The notes: generated by a model from the sequence alone, not told the origin. A stretch of DNA of 64,000 nucleotides from Quercus robur (GCF_932294415.1 NC_065545.1:19661357-19725356), one strand, 5' to 3'. Counted from the stretch's first letter, positions 46,301 to 58,477 are shown. Program-made: numbers and translations.

Positions 46301-47205
46301 TGTATATGTTCTTGCTGTTTTGTTCTGTTGGTTTTTGAGAGTGAATGGGAAATCTGCCTTTGCTGGGTTTTTTGGTTCAATAAGAAAAAGGAGGAAGCTT
46401 TATATGTTTTTGGTCATGCTTTCTTCGAGTTTCTTTGAGAGGTTTGTCTGACTGCTGTGGGGAGTTGTTGGTGGTCTCAGCCCTCTTGGATTTCTAGGAA
46501 ATGAGGGAACTTTTTGTATTTTTGGGCTAGGAAAGGGTTTTGTTTATGGAGTTTTGGAGGGCTGGAACAGTGGTACTTTTTGTATTTGTTTTGTTACTTT
46601 TTTTTTCTTTTCTATCTCATTTGTTTGTATTGAATTGTGCTTAAGAACAGCCAATGCTATTGCCCATTGTACCTAGATAGATAAATCACTTTGTTGTATA
46701 CTGCAGAATATGAGCAGCAAGATAGAGTTACAAAGAATTGCCTCCTTTTGTAAAATATGTTACTATCTAATTTTATAAAGAACATTTTTCTACCATTGAG
46801 TTGGCTTATCAGACTTGGAATATATGTAGTTTGTTTTAATTCTAACCCACATATGTAAAGGGTTTGTGATGTTTCCTTCCTTAGAGTTATAGAGCATGTG
46901 TATGTACACTTTACATAAAACTGTAATTTGTGTATACACAAATTTTACTATTAATAGAAAATTTTCTGTTGTGATTGTTTAAATATGAGACATGAAAACA
47001 AGTTTGAGTAAAAAGTGAAGAAGATGGTTAATTTTTAATTTTTTAATTTCAATATAATGTTAATTTATGGAGTACGCTACACAATGATTGCTCTCTATCA
47101 ATAGACCTAAACACACTTATATATACATGACATATAATAGAATAAAAGAAAGATTAAATATATTTTTCAATACATTTCCCGTGCATCGCACAGGTTAGCG
47201 ACTAG
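43300..47205 (+). mobile_element. Helitron (non-autonomous)
   Basis: The 3' end shows the Helitron signature: a GC-rich hairpin CCCGTGCATCGCACAGG at 47178-47194, then seven bases, then CTAG at 47202-47205. The next base is T. The 5' end begins TC (TCTATATATATA) and is preceded by A, fitting insertion between A and T with no TSD. Length 3,906 bp. No Rep/helicase coding was recognised. Inside are an 89-bp triple repeat and long T-rich tracts that resemble UTR/intron DNA (TCTCTCTCTCTCTGAATC at about 43772), perhaps captured from a host gene. The 5' end is less certain because it lies in an (AT)n tract. Confidence 0.75.
43370..43610. repeat. 89-bp repeat, three copies, in the Helitron 5' part
   Basis: AAAACTTTTCTAAAC(T/C)CTAAA starts at 43392, 43481 and 43570 (period 89). 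Each copy includes ACCGATGCTCT and CTTCTCTATATTAAAA. Confidence 0.85.
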
Positions 47206-48435
47206 TTATAATATAAAGAGGAATGAAAATCCTCCAAACCATTCTCTATGCTCCTTTTCATGCTTCACAAAAGATAATTAGCCATGTGTGCTTCTCTCTC
47301 TATTTTTTCTTTTTACTAACGGAAGCAACGCTATTGATATTAACGAATAACGACTCAAGACTTCCCGTTAACCTTAAAAACAGTAAACAATGTTTTATTT
47401 TTCTAAAAAAATATATAATAATAATAACAAAATGGTTGCTATAATTCTATAAACAAATTTTTTTCTTCATAGTACTGCGTAAAACATAGAAAGGAAATAG
47501 ACCCAGAAATAGAAACACCCATAGAAGTCAACTTTTACTGCGAGATCGATCTCAAATATATTTATTTAAATTTTTTGCCTAAACGAAAATCAGCTACTTG
47601 CTAATAAACACACATCTACTTGATTCAGCTATCACAAAACTCTCAAAGTCCAAGGACAGCATGGTAATCAGCTACGGAGCTCAACAAATTGGATGCTTGA
47701 TTTCACTCTTTATATTATAGGTAAAGAAATAGGATGTATTTGTGATGAAATTCGGAAATTTTAACAGGTTTTGGTACGTGAAATATTTAAAGGATTTGTT
47801 TGTTTGTTTGTTTTTTATTTTTTATTTTATTTTATTTATTTTTTAATTAGAAAAATCCCAAACCTGACCCGTTGCTTATCTTCTCTAAACAAATTTTATT
47901 TAAATTATGCATATTTTTTTCTTTCTAAAAATTGTCTAATTTAACTTTTTATTTCTTAATACATACTTAAATATATATCATATACAATTTTTTAAAATGT
48001 AAATTTTCAATTTATTCTACAAATTCATTTCATGGAAATGATGAAAGATGATAATCTTGAGTCATATATCAAACATCCAATAATAAAATTAAAAGAAATG
48101 TTATATCTACAACACTTTCACAATAAATTTCAAGTGAGATTGTTATTTACTGGTACTAGTGGGTAAGAAAGTAATTTTAGTGATATGTTCATATTAAAAC
48201 CAATAACAATTTGCTACTTAAAATTTATTATGAAAACTTGTAACAATATTGTGAATATAACACTTCTTTAAAATTAAAACATACCTCTATTCTTTTTACC
48301 TACTACTAATACAATATAAGTTTAAGGATACAACACTTTTTTTAATTTTTACAGCTATTGTCATGTTTTGTTGCAATTAGAAAGTGACATATTACTTTTT
48401 TGATTAAAATGTGAATATTGTGACTCTATTTTAGC
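47206..48435. other. Spacer between the Helitron and PAC
   Basis: AT-rich. Contains the MITE at 48093-48268; nothing else recognised. Confidence 0.5.
48093..48268. mobile_element. Mutator-like MITE, copy 2
   Basis: Same family as 42901-43080: left AAGAAATGTTATATC, right end minus strand AAGAAGTGTTATATTC. Perfect 9-bp duplication TAAAATTAA at 48084-48092 and 48269-48277. Confidence 0.88.
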
Positions 48436-48507
48436 CTTGGGCCAAGTACATGCCGAAGTGCTTGGGCCTATTCTGTGTGATGAAAGTCTTGGGCCAAGTA
48501 CATGCCT
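48436..48507 (+). promoter_or_regulatory. PAC promoter with three TGGGCC (site II) motifs
   Basis: TGGGCC at 48438-48443, 48463-48468 and 48490-48495, within 80-135 bases of the PAC start codon. The block CTTGGGCCAAGTACATGCC is present twice, 52 bp apart. TGGGCC/T (site II) boxes are known TCP-factor sites in promoters of plant housekeeping and organelle-biogenesis genes; use here is inferred. No TATA box is obvious. Confidence 0.55.
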
Positions 48508-48572
48508 AAACTACATTCTCCATTATTAACATCCCTGACCCACTGAGCTCTCTCTAGATATCTCAACAGAAA

Positions 48573-51500
48573 ATGGAGGCAAATGTGTTAGCACTAACGT
48601 GCTTCGCTCCCCCGCCATTACCAACTTTCTCTGTTGCCCTCGCAAGGCTTCCAATAATTCCTCACCCTTCTCCCTTCAAGCCCAAGCACTCACACTTCTC
48701 AGGTTAGTCCCCACCACCACAAACACCATTTGCACTTTCAAAAGTTTTTGTCTTTGCTAATTTTAAAGTTTTTGTTTTCGTTTTTTTGGGTTCTTTGGTT
48801 GGGATTTGATAACCAGTTCTGAGGCGGTGTATGAACAAGGATGAGCAGCTTATAGATGGGCTTCCAAAGGAGTATTATGATGATGTATGTATGTATGTAG
48901 TTGTTGATATGTATCAGCTATGGCATTCTTTGCACCTTTTCTTAAATGGGTGTCTCTTATTTTTCTGTTTTGCTATATAGACTGGATGATTGTTCGTTTT
49001 TGATTATTGGGTATTCAAATTTATTGATTTCCTGAGATGGGTCAATGGTAGATTTGCCATATATGCCACTAAATCATTAATTTGTATGTATGTGTGTGTA
49101 TCTATATATATATATATATATATATATAGGTATAGAGTGGGTCTTGTTGATTTGTTTTCAAGCTGATAACTAAAGGCCCACTGATTCTGCTACACTTGGT
49201 CCTGACTAGAGTGTTTTGGAATTTTTAATACAAATTAAATACAGTAAAAGAGTGTGTTGGAATCATTTGGCACCACACCAATAAATGGTTTGGTATGTTT
49301 TGACAGTGATCACATATTTGAGATTTATGTGTGCAAAATTACATCATGCAGGTTCATATTACACTTGAGCCTCTATTACTATGAAAAATATTAGAATAGC
49401 TTAAGAAGTTAGGCTTGACTCAATCTCAGTCAATTTGAAGTGCTTTTCTATAACAGCGTTAATGGAATGCCTTCATAGCTTACAAATTAAGCAATCTGAG
49501 TTTATTGTTTGTGAAATTACAATTGACATGCAAGTTAAATGACGAACCTCTTTTCACGGTTGCCTCTTACCAGTTAAGAAAAATTGATTTTGAATTATAT
49601 TGCCTTGTCCATGTCCTCCAGAATTAAATTTGATTTATAGCATTACTGTTTCCCGTTTTATTACTTTCATATATAGCTTAATCCAATGTTATAATTTTCT
49701 TATTCTTGAAAAATTTTGTTCAGATTATGATCACTCCCTCAATTGAATGGATAACTGGTCCTGATTGATGGGTTTTGGGGCATTGTGGGCATTCTGTATA
49801 TAACAATATGTTGCCTAAATGTAAAACCCACGTTCTTATTATGTTGAACTCATGTAACCTCTAAGATATGCACTATTTGGAAAGTTGCATTAACCTACTC
49901 TAGGTTAGGAATGGCAAGCACGGCAACGGGAAAAGACAAAGGAGCTTCATCGAAGACGTCAACAGGAAGAAGAAGAAGAGGAAAGAAAGATTGAAGAGTA
50001 TCGTGAAATTGGCACACGCTTGAAAGGGTATCCGGAAGAAGATGTCAGAAAAGCACGGAGATTGGTTTCGAGCTTGATCAGAGCTGCTGAAGAAGTTGAA
50101 GAGGTAATCATAAATTACAGTATTCAAGCCTCACAAATGGCTTAATCTGTCGAGAGATTAAGACTTTAAAATTATGAGAATGTGTTCATTTCTAAAGAGT
50201 GCTTTCTGCATACACACGAGTCGATAGAAGTCCTTCTGAAAAGTAAAAGCCCTTCCCTTTTTCCTTTTTTGGCTGCTTTTGTTTTCTTTATGAAGGAAAT
50301 ATTTAGGTCTTATAGCTAAGGACATCTCATTTCGTTGCTGTCTATACTCATACATCCTTTGTAGCTTGTAGCATTTTCCATAAGTGGGAAGCTGAGTCAA
50401 ACTATTCATGTAGGATAATTGTGACTATTGATTAACTTTCTTATAAGCAGGAAATTGAGAAAGCTGCTGAGAAAGGAGAACTCAATGAACTTGTTCTAAT
50501 GGTCATATGGAATCGCCTTGATCTTGCTAGACGTGACGTAAGTTATTCTTTTGTTGTCTCTAAATTTTGTGTTGCATCTTTTCTTTTTATGCAATGTTGT
50601 TGTAGTGTAATGTTTTGCAAACATTTTTTAGTGTGCCAATGTAAATGTTTGCAATCACTGATTATTGTAATGTTCAAACTTGATGGCTGCCTTTTTTAAT
50701 TTCTCTATAGGTGTAGGAGTGTTTATTGCTTTTCAGCATTAGTTTCATAAGTCTCAAACATTTGTAAATACTTATAGAACCAAATTTTTTTTTTAAATTT
50801 ATTTAAAAGAAAGTTTGTTTTTACACGAGTTTGAAGAAAATAATATGTATCATAGATTAGAATCTGGAATTTATGAGTATCAAATTCTCAACTAATATTT
50901 CTCATTAAGGAAAAGTGATGAAGTTACTATGATTAGCTATTTCTTATAAGCAAGGCATCCATGTTGATTAAGGACTCTGATGACCAAAGTTACTCTAAAT
51001 CGCATATTACTTATGATTATTTGGAGAAAAAGAGAGTTCAAGGTCTTCTTTTAGGAGGCTTCTCTTACTTAGAAAAGAATAAGGTATCAAACAAATAGAG
51101 AAATTAAAGACCATTGAACCTTCAATGTCAATCTGATATCCAACACAATACCTGTAACTTAAGGAAAATCAAGCTTATACTGGTCATGGGTTGAGAAAGG
51201 GAATTTAAATCAATATCTAATTTCTCATTGTTCCTCAACAACTCAATGGTAAAGCAGTTGGCTGTTAGCTGACTGTTCATAGGTTTTAATACATATGTCT
51301 AACAAATAAATTTGCTCAAGTCCTCTTAATTTGTATTTTTGTTTTAAGGCAAGAATTGGGAACTTATTTGTCCTTTTTAGCATAAGGCTTTGCCTTGTCC
51401 TTTTTTCTTTTTCTTTTTTTTTGGTTCCTTGTAAATCTTAATAGTATGAGTTCAGTAGAACTTAATATAATGCAGTCTCTTTATCTCTCTCTCTAGTGTT

Positions 51501-52893
51501 GATTTAGATATTTACCTCATTTTCCAGGAAGAAAAGGATGCTATAAGAAGTCTTGATCTGTTATATAGAAGGGTTGAGGTATACACTACTTCTCATATAA
51601 TAGTGCCAGACTTAAATTCATTTGTTTCAATACACAGATGGGTTTTAACTTTCAAAATCAAATGCTGATCATTGTTGAATCTTGTCTGAAATCGTGCTGA
51701 TTTTTAGTAGAATCCTTACATAATTATTCTAGCCTAGCACATCTTGCACCATGATACTCCTTTAGGCCCTTTTCATTTTGTAGTTTCCTTTCTTCATTGC
51801 CTTACTTGGGAGAAAATAGAATTATAAGCTTTGAATTTTACTTAATATTTTAGACTGAGATTTTGAAACGGGAGGCTACTCCTGCCATGAGACTGCTCAA
51901 CGATCTTTTGAATATGCATGATGGGTTTGATGATGAAGGCTGGATGAAGGAATGCAAAAAACGCATGGTTGACACCTTTCCTAGAGAGGATCCATTTAGC
52001 ATTCTTGTTCCAGCAGGATTTGACATTGATAAGGTATGCTGCAAATATACAAATTATATTTCCTATGGCTTTGATCGAACTACATGATAGCCACAACTAG
52101 CATGTTTCTTGTAGAACTCACAGATCTTTTCTTTTTTTCTTTTTTATTTGTATGATGGTGCCTTTTCTTTTAGCTGTACCGAAGAAATCTATAAGGGTAT
52201 AGAATGACATATTGGTCATTCTCACAGAAACCTCTCTTGCATGCACACATTCATGGAATCAGGAGTGGCATCAGGCCCTCTTAAGTCAATCAGGACAATC
52301 TCTGCATTTAGGGACAAGCGCATAACCATTCTTTTCGTGAAGGCATAGAATGAAAAATTATAGGAGTTGGTATTGATTGTAGGAAGTACCTAGACTAATT
52401 AGAGGAAGATTCACATTTCTCCTTCTTGGGCAGTAAAATGGAAGCATGGTTCTATTATATCCAAGATAATGGAATATTTTTCTAATGGGAGATCATTTAA
52501 TGTTCAAGATAAAACTAACCAGTCTGGGATTGCTTCATTCAACTTTGGAGCAGATGATATATGTCACAACTAGATCTAATATAAACACTATATCCTATTG
52601 GTCAAAGTAATTTGTGTTTGATTTAACTTCATAACAGCTTACTTTTTCCCCAACAGCATCAAGGGCCACTTCGACCTCCACTTGAAGCTGATGATACACT
52701 TTTAAGGGTAGACTTTGTCAGAGAGGTTAATGCATTGCTACAAGAGGTCCGGTATCAACAAACTGAAGCACAGCATGCACAAGATTCGTTTGATCCTGAA
52801 TCTGTTGCAAGTAGGTTGAAGCAACAGGAGAAACAAAGAGCCATACGCCAAGTAGAATCACTGCTGGACCTGGCCATAAATTTGAAATGGTAG
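48573..52893 (+). CDS. PAC: PALE CRESS (PAC), plastid biogenesis protein
   Basis: Seven exons, all with GT..AG borders: 48573-48702, 48817-48884, 49909-50103, 50451-50537, 51528-51578, 51854-52033, 52657-52893. They join in frame to 315 residues, about the size I recall for Arabidopsis PAC. The first roughly 45 residues (MEANVLALTCFAPPPLPTFS) form a Ser/Pro/Ala-rich chloroplast transit peptide. Then come DGLPKEYYDDEWQARQ, a long Glu/Arg-rich coiled-coil helix (EEEERKIEEYREIGTRLKG), NELVLMVIWNRLDLARRD, RSLDLLYRRVETEILKR, LLNDLLNMHDGFDDEGW, FPREDPFSILVPAGFDI and the C-terminal KQRAIRQVESLLDLAINLKW. PAC acts in the chloroplast, associated with 23S rRNA and 50S ribosome formation, and its loss gives pale seedlings. 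Intact, no stops. Confidence 0.95.
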
Positions 52894-53242
52894 CCATACT
52901 TTGTACCTTTTATTGCTAATATGGGGTTTTGGAATCCCAGTTTGCCACATTTTTTATGTTGTGCCTGGGTTTATTGTAGCAGTTGTATTTATATTAGGAC
53001 CTTTGTGCGCTTATATTACAGTTGATCTATAAAAGAAATTATATGTTTTTCTGCACAATTTCGAATTGGAGGTTTCTTCTCCTTTCCTTTTCTTCTTTTT
53101 TCATTGAATAGAAGTTTCCTTCAACCAAACTGGAAAAATACATGAAAGCTTCCAGCTGTGCAAATCTCATGCAGTTAAAGAACGTACCATGATACAATGA
53201 ACTCAAGTAGTGGTTACTTCTACACTGAAAGTTCAAATATGT
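52894..53242. other. PAC 3' UTR and flank
   Basis: T-rich DNA after the PAC stop, likely 3' UTR to around 53030. Nothing else seen before the hAT MITE. Confidence 0.5.
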
Positions 53243-53250
53243 GTATAAAC

Positions 53251-53367
53251 CAAGGATGTTAATACCGTACCGGAGGCTGTACCGGTTTGGCCAGCAGTAC
53301 GATATATTTCGGATACCGGTCAATACCGGTGTACCGTTTCGAGTTTACCGTTATACATATAAAATCC

Positions 53368-53398
<31 letters not shown>

Positions 53399-54114
53399 TG
53401 GCTGAATTTAAATCCTATGTCTTTAAATATATTTAGGCCCAATTCATCATTATCTTTATCCTTCTACAACGGCCAATCCATCACATATAAATCTAAATTA
53501 TTTAATCATTATATCCAAAAAAAAAAAACTTGAAACAATTGTAAAAGATTCAAACCGTCAAAGACCCCACCAAATTCACGTGAATTCTGATAGAATTCAA
53601 TGCCTTACAGCCTTAGTTTAACTTTAACCACAGCCACACGTTATTTTCAAAAAGAATAAACACAGCCACATGTTTTGAAAATGCATTGAGAAGCCAAACG
53701 CATTGAGAAGCCAAATGCTCAGGGACGAGAAGGCTGGTGTTAAGCGAAATGCGCAGGGACGAGAAAGCTGGTGTTAAGCGAAGAAGAGGAGAAGATAGAA
53801 AAAAAAAAGTAAGAACGAGAGATGCAAATTAATAGAATGAGGCCAAGATGCAACGGTAGTCTCCGTCGGAACTTCATCATTGTCTCAGTGTCACGGATCT
53901 ACTGGTTTTTGCAGCTGTAGGCTCTGCCGGAACTTTTGGCCCGGTATCCATTTACCGGCCGAAATAGTCGGATTTCACCGGTATGGCCGGTACGCGACCG
54001 GTACGGCCGGTATTTTTTCCGGTACGAAACAGAGGTAGTATCTGTACCGGTTTACTGGCCGGTGCGGTATATTCCGGCGGTACCGGCCGGTACGGTACGG
54101 AATTGACATCCATG
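53251..54114. mobile_element. hAT-type MITE rich in CCGGTA motifs
   Basis: The left end CAAGGATGTTAATACCGTAC pairs with the right end, minus strand CATGGATGTCAATTCCGTAC. Exact 8-bp duplication GTATAAAC at 53243-53250 and 54115-54122. Subterminal regions are packed with TACCGGCCGGTAC-like motifs; the centre holds a short tandem duplication (CAGGGACGAGAA(G/A)GCTGGTG, near 53721 and 53755). No transposase. Confidence 0.9.
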
Positions 54115-54149
54115 GTATAAACACCCTTGAACGTTTAGACCCCCAAATT

Positions 54150-54790
54150 ACAACTTAACCAATTCAAGCATTATGTCAAACAACAAGTGTGCGGAAACTT
54201 AACATAAGCTATAATATGGAATTGGTAAAACTATCTAAGTCAAATTAAAATCACAATTCACAGCAGATAATGAAAAGGCAAAGATAGAGAGGAAGGAAGA
54301 TGCAAACACAAAGACAATACGCGATGCGTTATCGAAGAGGAAACCGAAGCCCTCGGCGTAAAACCTCTCCGCCGCCCTCCAAGCGGTAAACAATCCACTA
54401 GAAAATATAGTTGGGATACATGGACAGCAATAGACCCTCCAAGCCTAATCTACCCAGTGTACCTAAGCCCTCTAAGCTTCTTGCTCCAACGAGATTGCGC
54501 CGAACCTTTTTCTTTTCTAGCTTCCCGGATTCCGCTACTAGACCGTAGCATCAACCAATGAAGATTGGTTCCTTCCTAACTGCTTCCCAGAAATCCAAAC
54601 AGCTCTCTCACAGTAATGATAATGGTGAGAACCAAGTTTGGTAAGATGCCTCTCAAGGATTTGACAAAAGAAGTATCGAGTGGACTTATCTTTTGCCCAT
54701 TAAAAATAAAAACAATCCCAATTCCCCTCTCTTGACTGGGCTTATGTCCATCTAATATTGAACTTACTAGTGGTTGACCAAAAATGAGGC
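54150..54790. repeat. Dispersed repeat, probably LTR-retrotransposon derived
   Basis: A GC-richer block (CCTCTCCGCCGCCCTCC, GGATTCCGCTACTAGACCG) unlike its surroundings, resembling a widespread plant retroelement-associated repeat. No ends, TSD or coding domain could be defined; the class is a guess. Confidence 0.35.
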
Positions 54791-54869
54791 CTATAACTTT
54801 AGGCTAAATGGGTATTTTCCTGTCTGTAAATTATCCTGATTGTCCAAAGATTAATTCACAAAAGATACC

Positions 54870-56400
54870 CTTCTCAAAACCAATAACCATGATTGCTTCT
54901 TGCATCTCTAACTGAAATCAAATTCTTCCTTCACCAAGCAAAATAAGGACAAGTGCATGAGTTTGTATTCCTTAAATTGAACACGACTTATAGTTGAGAT
55001 TAAATGAACCAAACTAAAGATGAATAATTGAGTGTGGTTAATTACTATTATCTTTCATGCAAACACAGCCCCAATCTTGAGAAATTGAGGCAATTTATAG
55101 CTATGGCTGATTTAGTTAATGGGTTACAATAATAGAGAGTTAAAACCTGCTATTATTGTTATGCAAGAAAAAATAATAGTAATACACCACATCCACATAT
55201 AAGAATATTATCACCATCTTCTTAGCTGTTAAACAGTCTTCCAATCACAAAAGCTACCCTTCTCAAAACCATATTGCTTCTTGCATCGTTACACTGACAT
55301 CAAATTCTCCCATCACCAAGCAAATTAGGAAAAGTGCATGGATGTGAATTAAATTGAACAATACTTTATAACATGATCATCCAAAAGTAAAGATTCAATG
55401 AACTAAACTAAAGACGAATATTTGAGTTAGTGGTTCATTACTATTGTCGTTCATGCAAACAAAGCCCCAACCTTGTGAAAATTGAGGCAATATATAGCAA
55501 TGGCTGGTCATTGCTTTTAGTTGATGGGTTACAAACTTACAATAATAGAGAGTTAAAACTTGCTATTATTGTTATGCAACAAAACCTCAATCTAAGAAAG
55601 ATTTTCTGTATGAATGTAACCAGAAAATTGATAGTCCAAGCAAGACTGAAAATATGCATATCACTAAACTATGAAAGCAGTGCTTTAATGCCTTCAAGCT
55701 CAGATGGACATGCATGTGAGATGAATCCATATAAAAGATTTCTATCATTCAGTTAAATTTTAAAATAAAAATGTTTTTAAGTAATTGAATTTTGAACTGC
55801 TTACTATAGTTTACACAAATGTTTCTACAGCATTAGGACTTAGGATTTAACGTAACAAGAATTGTTTTTATAATCTTAATTTCAGAGGTTCTGAAATTAA
55901 GGCTACATCATGCTTTGATTTCAGATGGATGTTAAACATCGAACCTAGGAAGTTGCAATAGAAATTAAGTAATGGCCAACAAAGACAAGAAAATATTTTA
56001 CATCAAGAAAAAGGTATTATAAAAAATTATAATCTATAAATTTTTTTTTTCTTTCCTTTTGGAATGGAAGATACTAAACAAGAAAATAGAATCTCTCTTT
56101 TAACTTTAGAAGGCATAGGATCAACCAGAGAGGTCCAATAAAACTTACTACTTCAAAAAAACAAAAACGAAATGACGGTTTTAATCCAAGTAACAAGTGC
56201 AAGTGTGTTTATTAAATTGAACACAACTTATATAACATGATCATCTAACATCAAGTTAAAGATTCAATGAACAAACTAAAGAAGAATAATTGAGTTAGTG
56301 GGTAATTACTATTATTGTTCATGCAAACAAAGCCCCCCAGTCTTGAGAAGATTGAGGCAATTTGACTATTACTGTTATGCAATCAAAGCCTCAATGTAGG
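54870..56400. repeat. Three diverged copies of the FAF-like gene's upstream region
   Basis: Copies at about 54870-55110, 55265-55510 and 56185-56400. They share, in order, AAATTGAACA, a GATCATC-type block, AAGTAAAGATTCAATGAAC-like text, an AATTGAGT block, ATTACTATT, TTCATGCAAACA(A/C)AGCCCC and GA(A)AATTGAGGCAAT. The third copy ends just upstream of the TATA box. Confidence 0.75.
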
Positions 56401-56419
56401 AAAGATTAGCAAATCTCAC

Positions 56420-56426
56420 TATAAAT
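56420..56426 (+). promoter_or_regulatory. TATA box of the FAF-like gene
   Basis: TATAAAT 80 bases upstream of the ATG at 56507, followed by a CT-rich leader (TTTCTCTCTCTC), the usual plant arrangement. Confidence 0.6.
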
Positions 56427-56506
56427 TTCAGGCCTCTGTTTCTCTCTCTCAAGTCTCAACTCACCCATCTTCTTCTTTGCATTCTCCACATCTCCATTGT
56501 GAAAAC

Positions 56507-56842
56507 ATGTCCTCAAGTGAGCCAAACTTGGGTGGCTGGAGCTTCTTCCAAGCTAAAATTGACAACAATTCCCACACTACCGCAGAAATCTTAGGTGATG
56601 ATACAGGTGCGGTTGTCACTGAAAACAAAAAAATTAGTACTGAAAAGAATTCTCAAAAAAAGCAGCAAGTTTCATCTTCATCATCAAAGAAGAATGATGA
56701 AGAATGTAGGAGTAGTAGTTTCCCAGCACCGTTGAGCTCAAGTGCTGTGCTGCGTATTGTGCCTCATAGAAAAGGTGGTCGACTCATTCTTCAAGCTGTG
56801 CCTATCCATGAAGAAGAAGAAGACAAAGCTGAAGAAAAGTGA
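56507..56842 (+). CDS. Small FANTASTIC FOUR (FAF)-like protein
   Basis: A single-exon, 111-residue frame. The start is taken at ATG 56507 (MSSSEPNLGGWSFFQAK) because no ATG lies upstream in frame. The middle is Ser/Lys-rich and low-complexity (about residues 45-70). The C-terminal part SSSFPAPLSSSAVLRIVPHR, then KGGRLILQAVPI resembles the start of the FAF domain (FPPPL..., R.DGRLVL..V), and an acidic tail ends at TGA... TAG-free stop TGA (56840-56842). FAF proteins are plant-specific and regulate shoot meristem size. This one is shorter than typical FAFs and lacks their second DGR-type block. TATA box and leader support a real gene; the family call is moderate. Confidence 0.55.
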   Translation: MSSSEPNLGGWSFFQAKIDNNSHTTAEILGDDTGAVVTENKKISTEKNSQKKQQVSSSSSKKNDEECRSSSFPAPLSSSAVLRIVPHRKGGRLILQAVPIHEEEEDKAEEK

Positions 56843-58477
56843 ATTTTAGTAATGAATTAAAGCTAGCTTTATTTAGTATAGTCTAGTGGGTTCATGTGAG
56901 AAGAGTTTCCTTGTTATGTTTAATTTTCTAGTTTGTTTACTTAAGTTATGATGTATTATCTGTCAGTTATGGTATTGTGTTATTATGGTTATTTGACATA
57001 GTAGTCAAAATTGTTGTCCATGTATTAATGCATTGCAATGCTCTGTTTTTGTACTCTAAACAGAGCAAATTCTCTGTTCTGTTATGTAGGAGAAGAGTTC
57101 TGTATTAGACCTAAACGACACCATTTCAGTTGAACATTAGTTAAGTAAGACGCGTGGCGTGGTAAAGTTAAACAGAAACAGCATTGTTCAGCTGTAAATC
57201 TCTTCATTATTTGAAATTCTGCTATAAGCCTAAAGGACTAAAGCTGTGGTCACTTCTACTACACTTGTTAAAGAGTTCAGAGTTTAGTGGATGTGACAAT
57301 CAATGGCCTATCCCAAACTCCCCCGTAATAAAAGTTGAACTGGTTCCATGATGTTACACCATCTCTACAACACAAATGCTAGTAACAAATTATGTTTGAG
57401 TGCTTACTGTATCATGATTAACAAGGAGCACGTAATGAATCAAAACTCCTAAACCATCATCTGCAATTTTTATGTAGTAGTTCATTTTTCAAGCTTCATC
57501 TAATAAATAAGCTTCAATTGCCTAATGATTAATTATGCACAAGCGAAGAGATTTTCTAAATCATCCTCTCCATTCAAATTCACTTTTATTCATTTATTGG
57601 AACCTTTCTAAAGAAGAGCTTGCCTCTAACCAATAAAACCAATTGACAACTAAATCCACCTGACAAAACCATTTGCCAGCTAATCTAGGGGCATTCGCTA
57701 TGCAGTTTATGTTCATGCCAAATCAATCATTCACTTTAGCACAAAACATCACCTAGTTCAGCACTTTGAGCTTTATTTAATCACACAAAACCGAACACTT
57801 TCTCATACACTAAAATAAACACAGTTCTGCTAAAACCAATTAAAACATGGAATGAAAAACAAAACCCATTGGTGAGAGCACTGCCCTTCATTGGGCCTAT
57901 TGAGAAAATATGTATGGGTTCGCCTGGTGTGTACTGAACCCAAGCATACCCTACAGGCAACCAATATTCAATTCTTTTGGCTGAGAATTCTTTAAAGGAA
58001 AAGAAATTGAACAAAGAAAAGCTCTGTTGCTGCATAGACTAGAAGTTTTGCCTCCAAAGTACAGGTTTGCATGACCAAACCTTGAAATGTTGACTGAATC
58101 GGTTTTTCCACATATCGTACAACCATGTGTGATTGTGAACATGTGTTGGAACTGTGTACATTGGTGAGAGCACTTTAACCCAAGCATGTCCATGCTTAAT
58201 TTCTGGACATAATCACTTGAAGCAGCTTAAAAAATTATGTCTTTAACGTAAAACTAAATGGGATTAATATAATTGTCACATCCTTTGGTAAAGATAAAAA
58301 TAATAATCTTATTAATGAATTTACACAGGTTTTTTCAGCAGCTATTGACTACTAAAAGAACATTATGATCTGCTGCACTTCAATTTTATTATTACATTAT
58401 TATACAACAAAGGGGTTCAACCTCTCACAGGTACTAACTTTACATTGTGGAAGGGGAAGAGTAGGTCTGGGAAATTT
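56843..58477. other. Intergenic, FAF-like 3' side and ISA2 3' side
   Basis: Convergent 3' flanks. The last part before 58478 is probably ISA2 3' UTR. A motif TTGGTGAGAGCACT occurs twice (near 57870 and 58160). Minus-strand open frames at 57781-58193 have no recognisable domain. Confidence 0.5.

Noticed and set aside
46182-46451. 89-residue hydrophobic open frame in the Helitron
   Set aside because: T-rich DNA gives a Leu/Phe-rich translation; no start context, splice structure or domain.
57781-58193. Two overlapping minus-strand open frames
   Set aside because: No recognisable domain or splice-supported structure; probably chance frames in the ISA2 3' flank.
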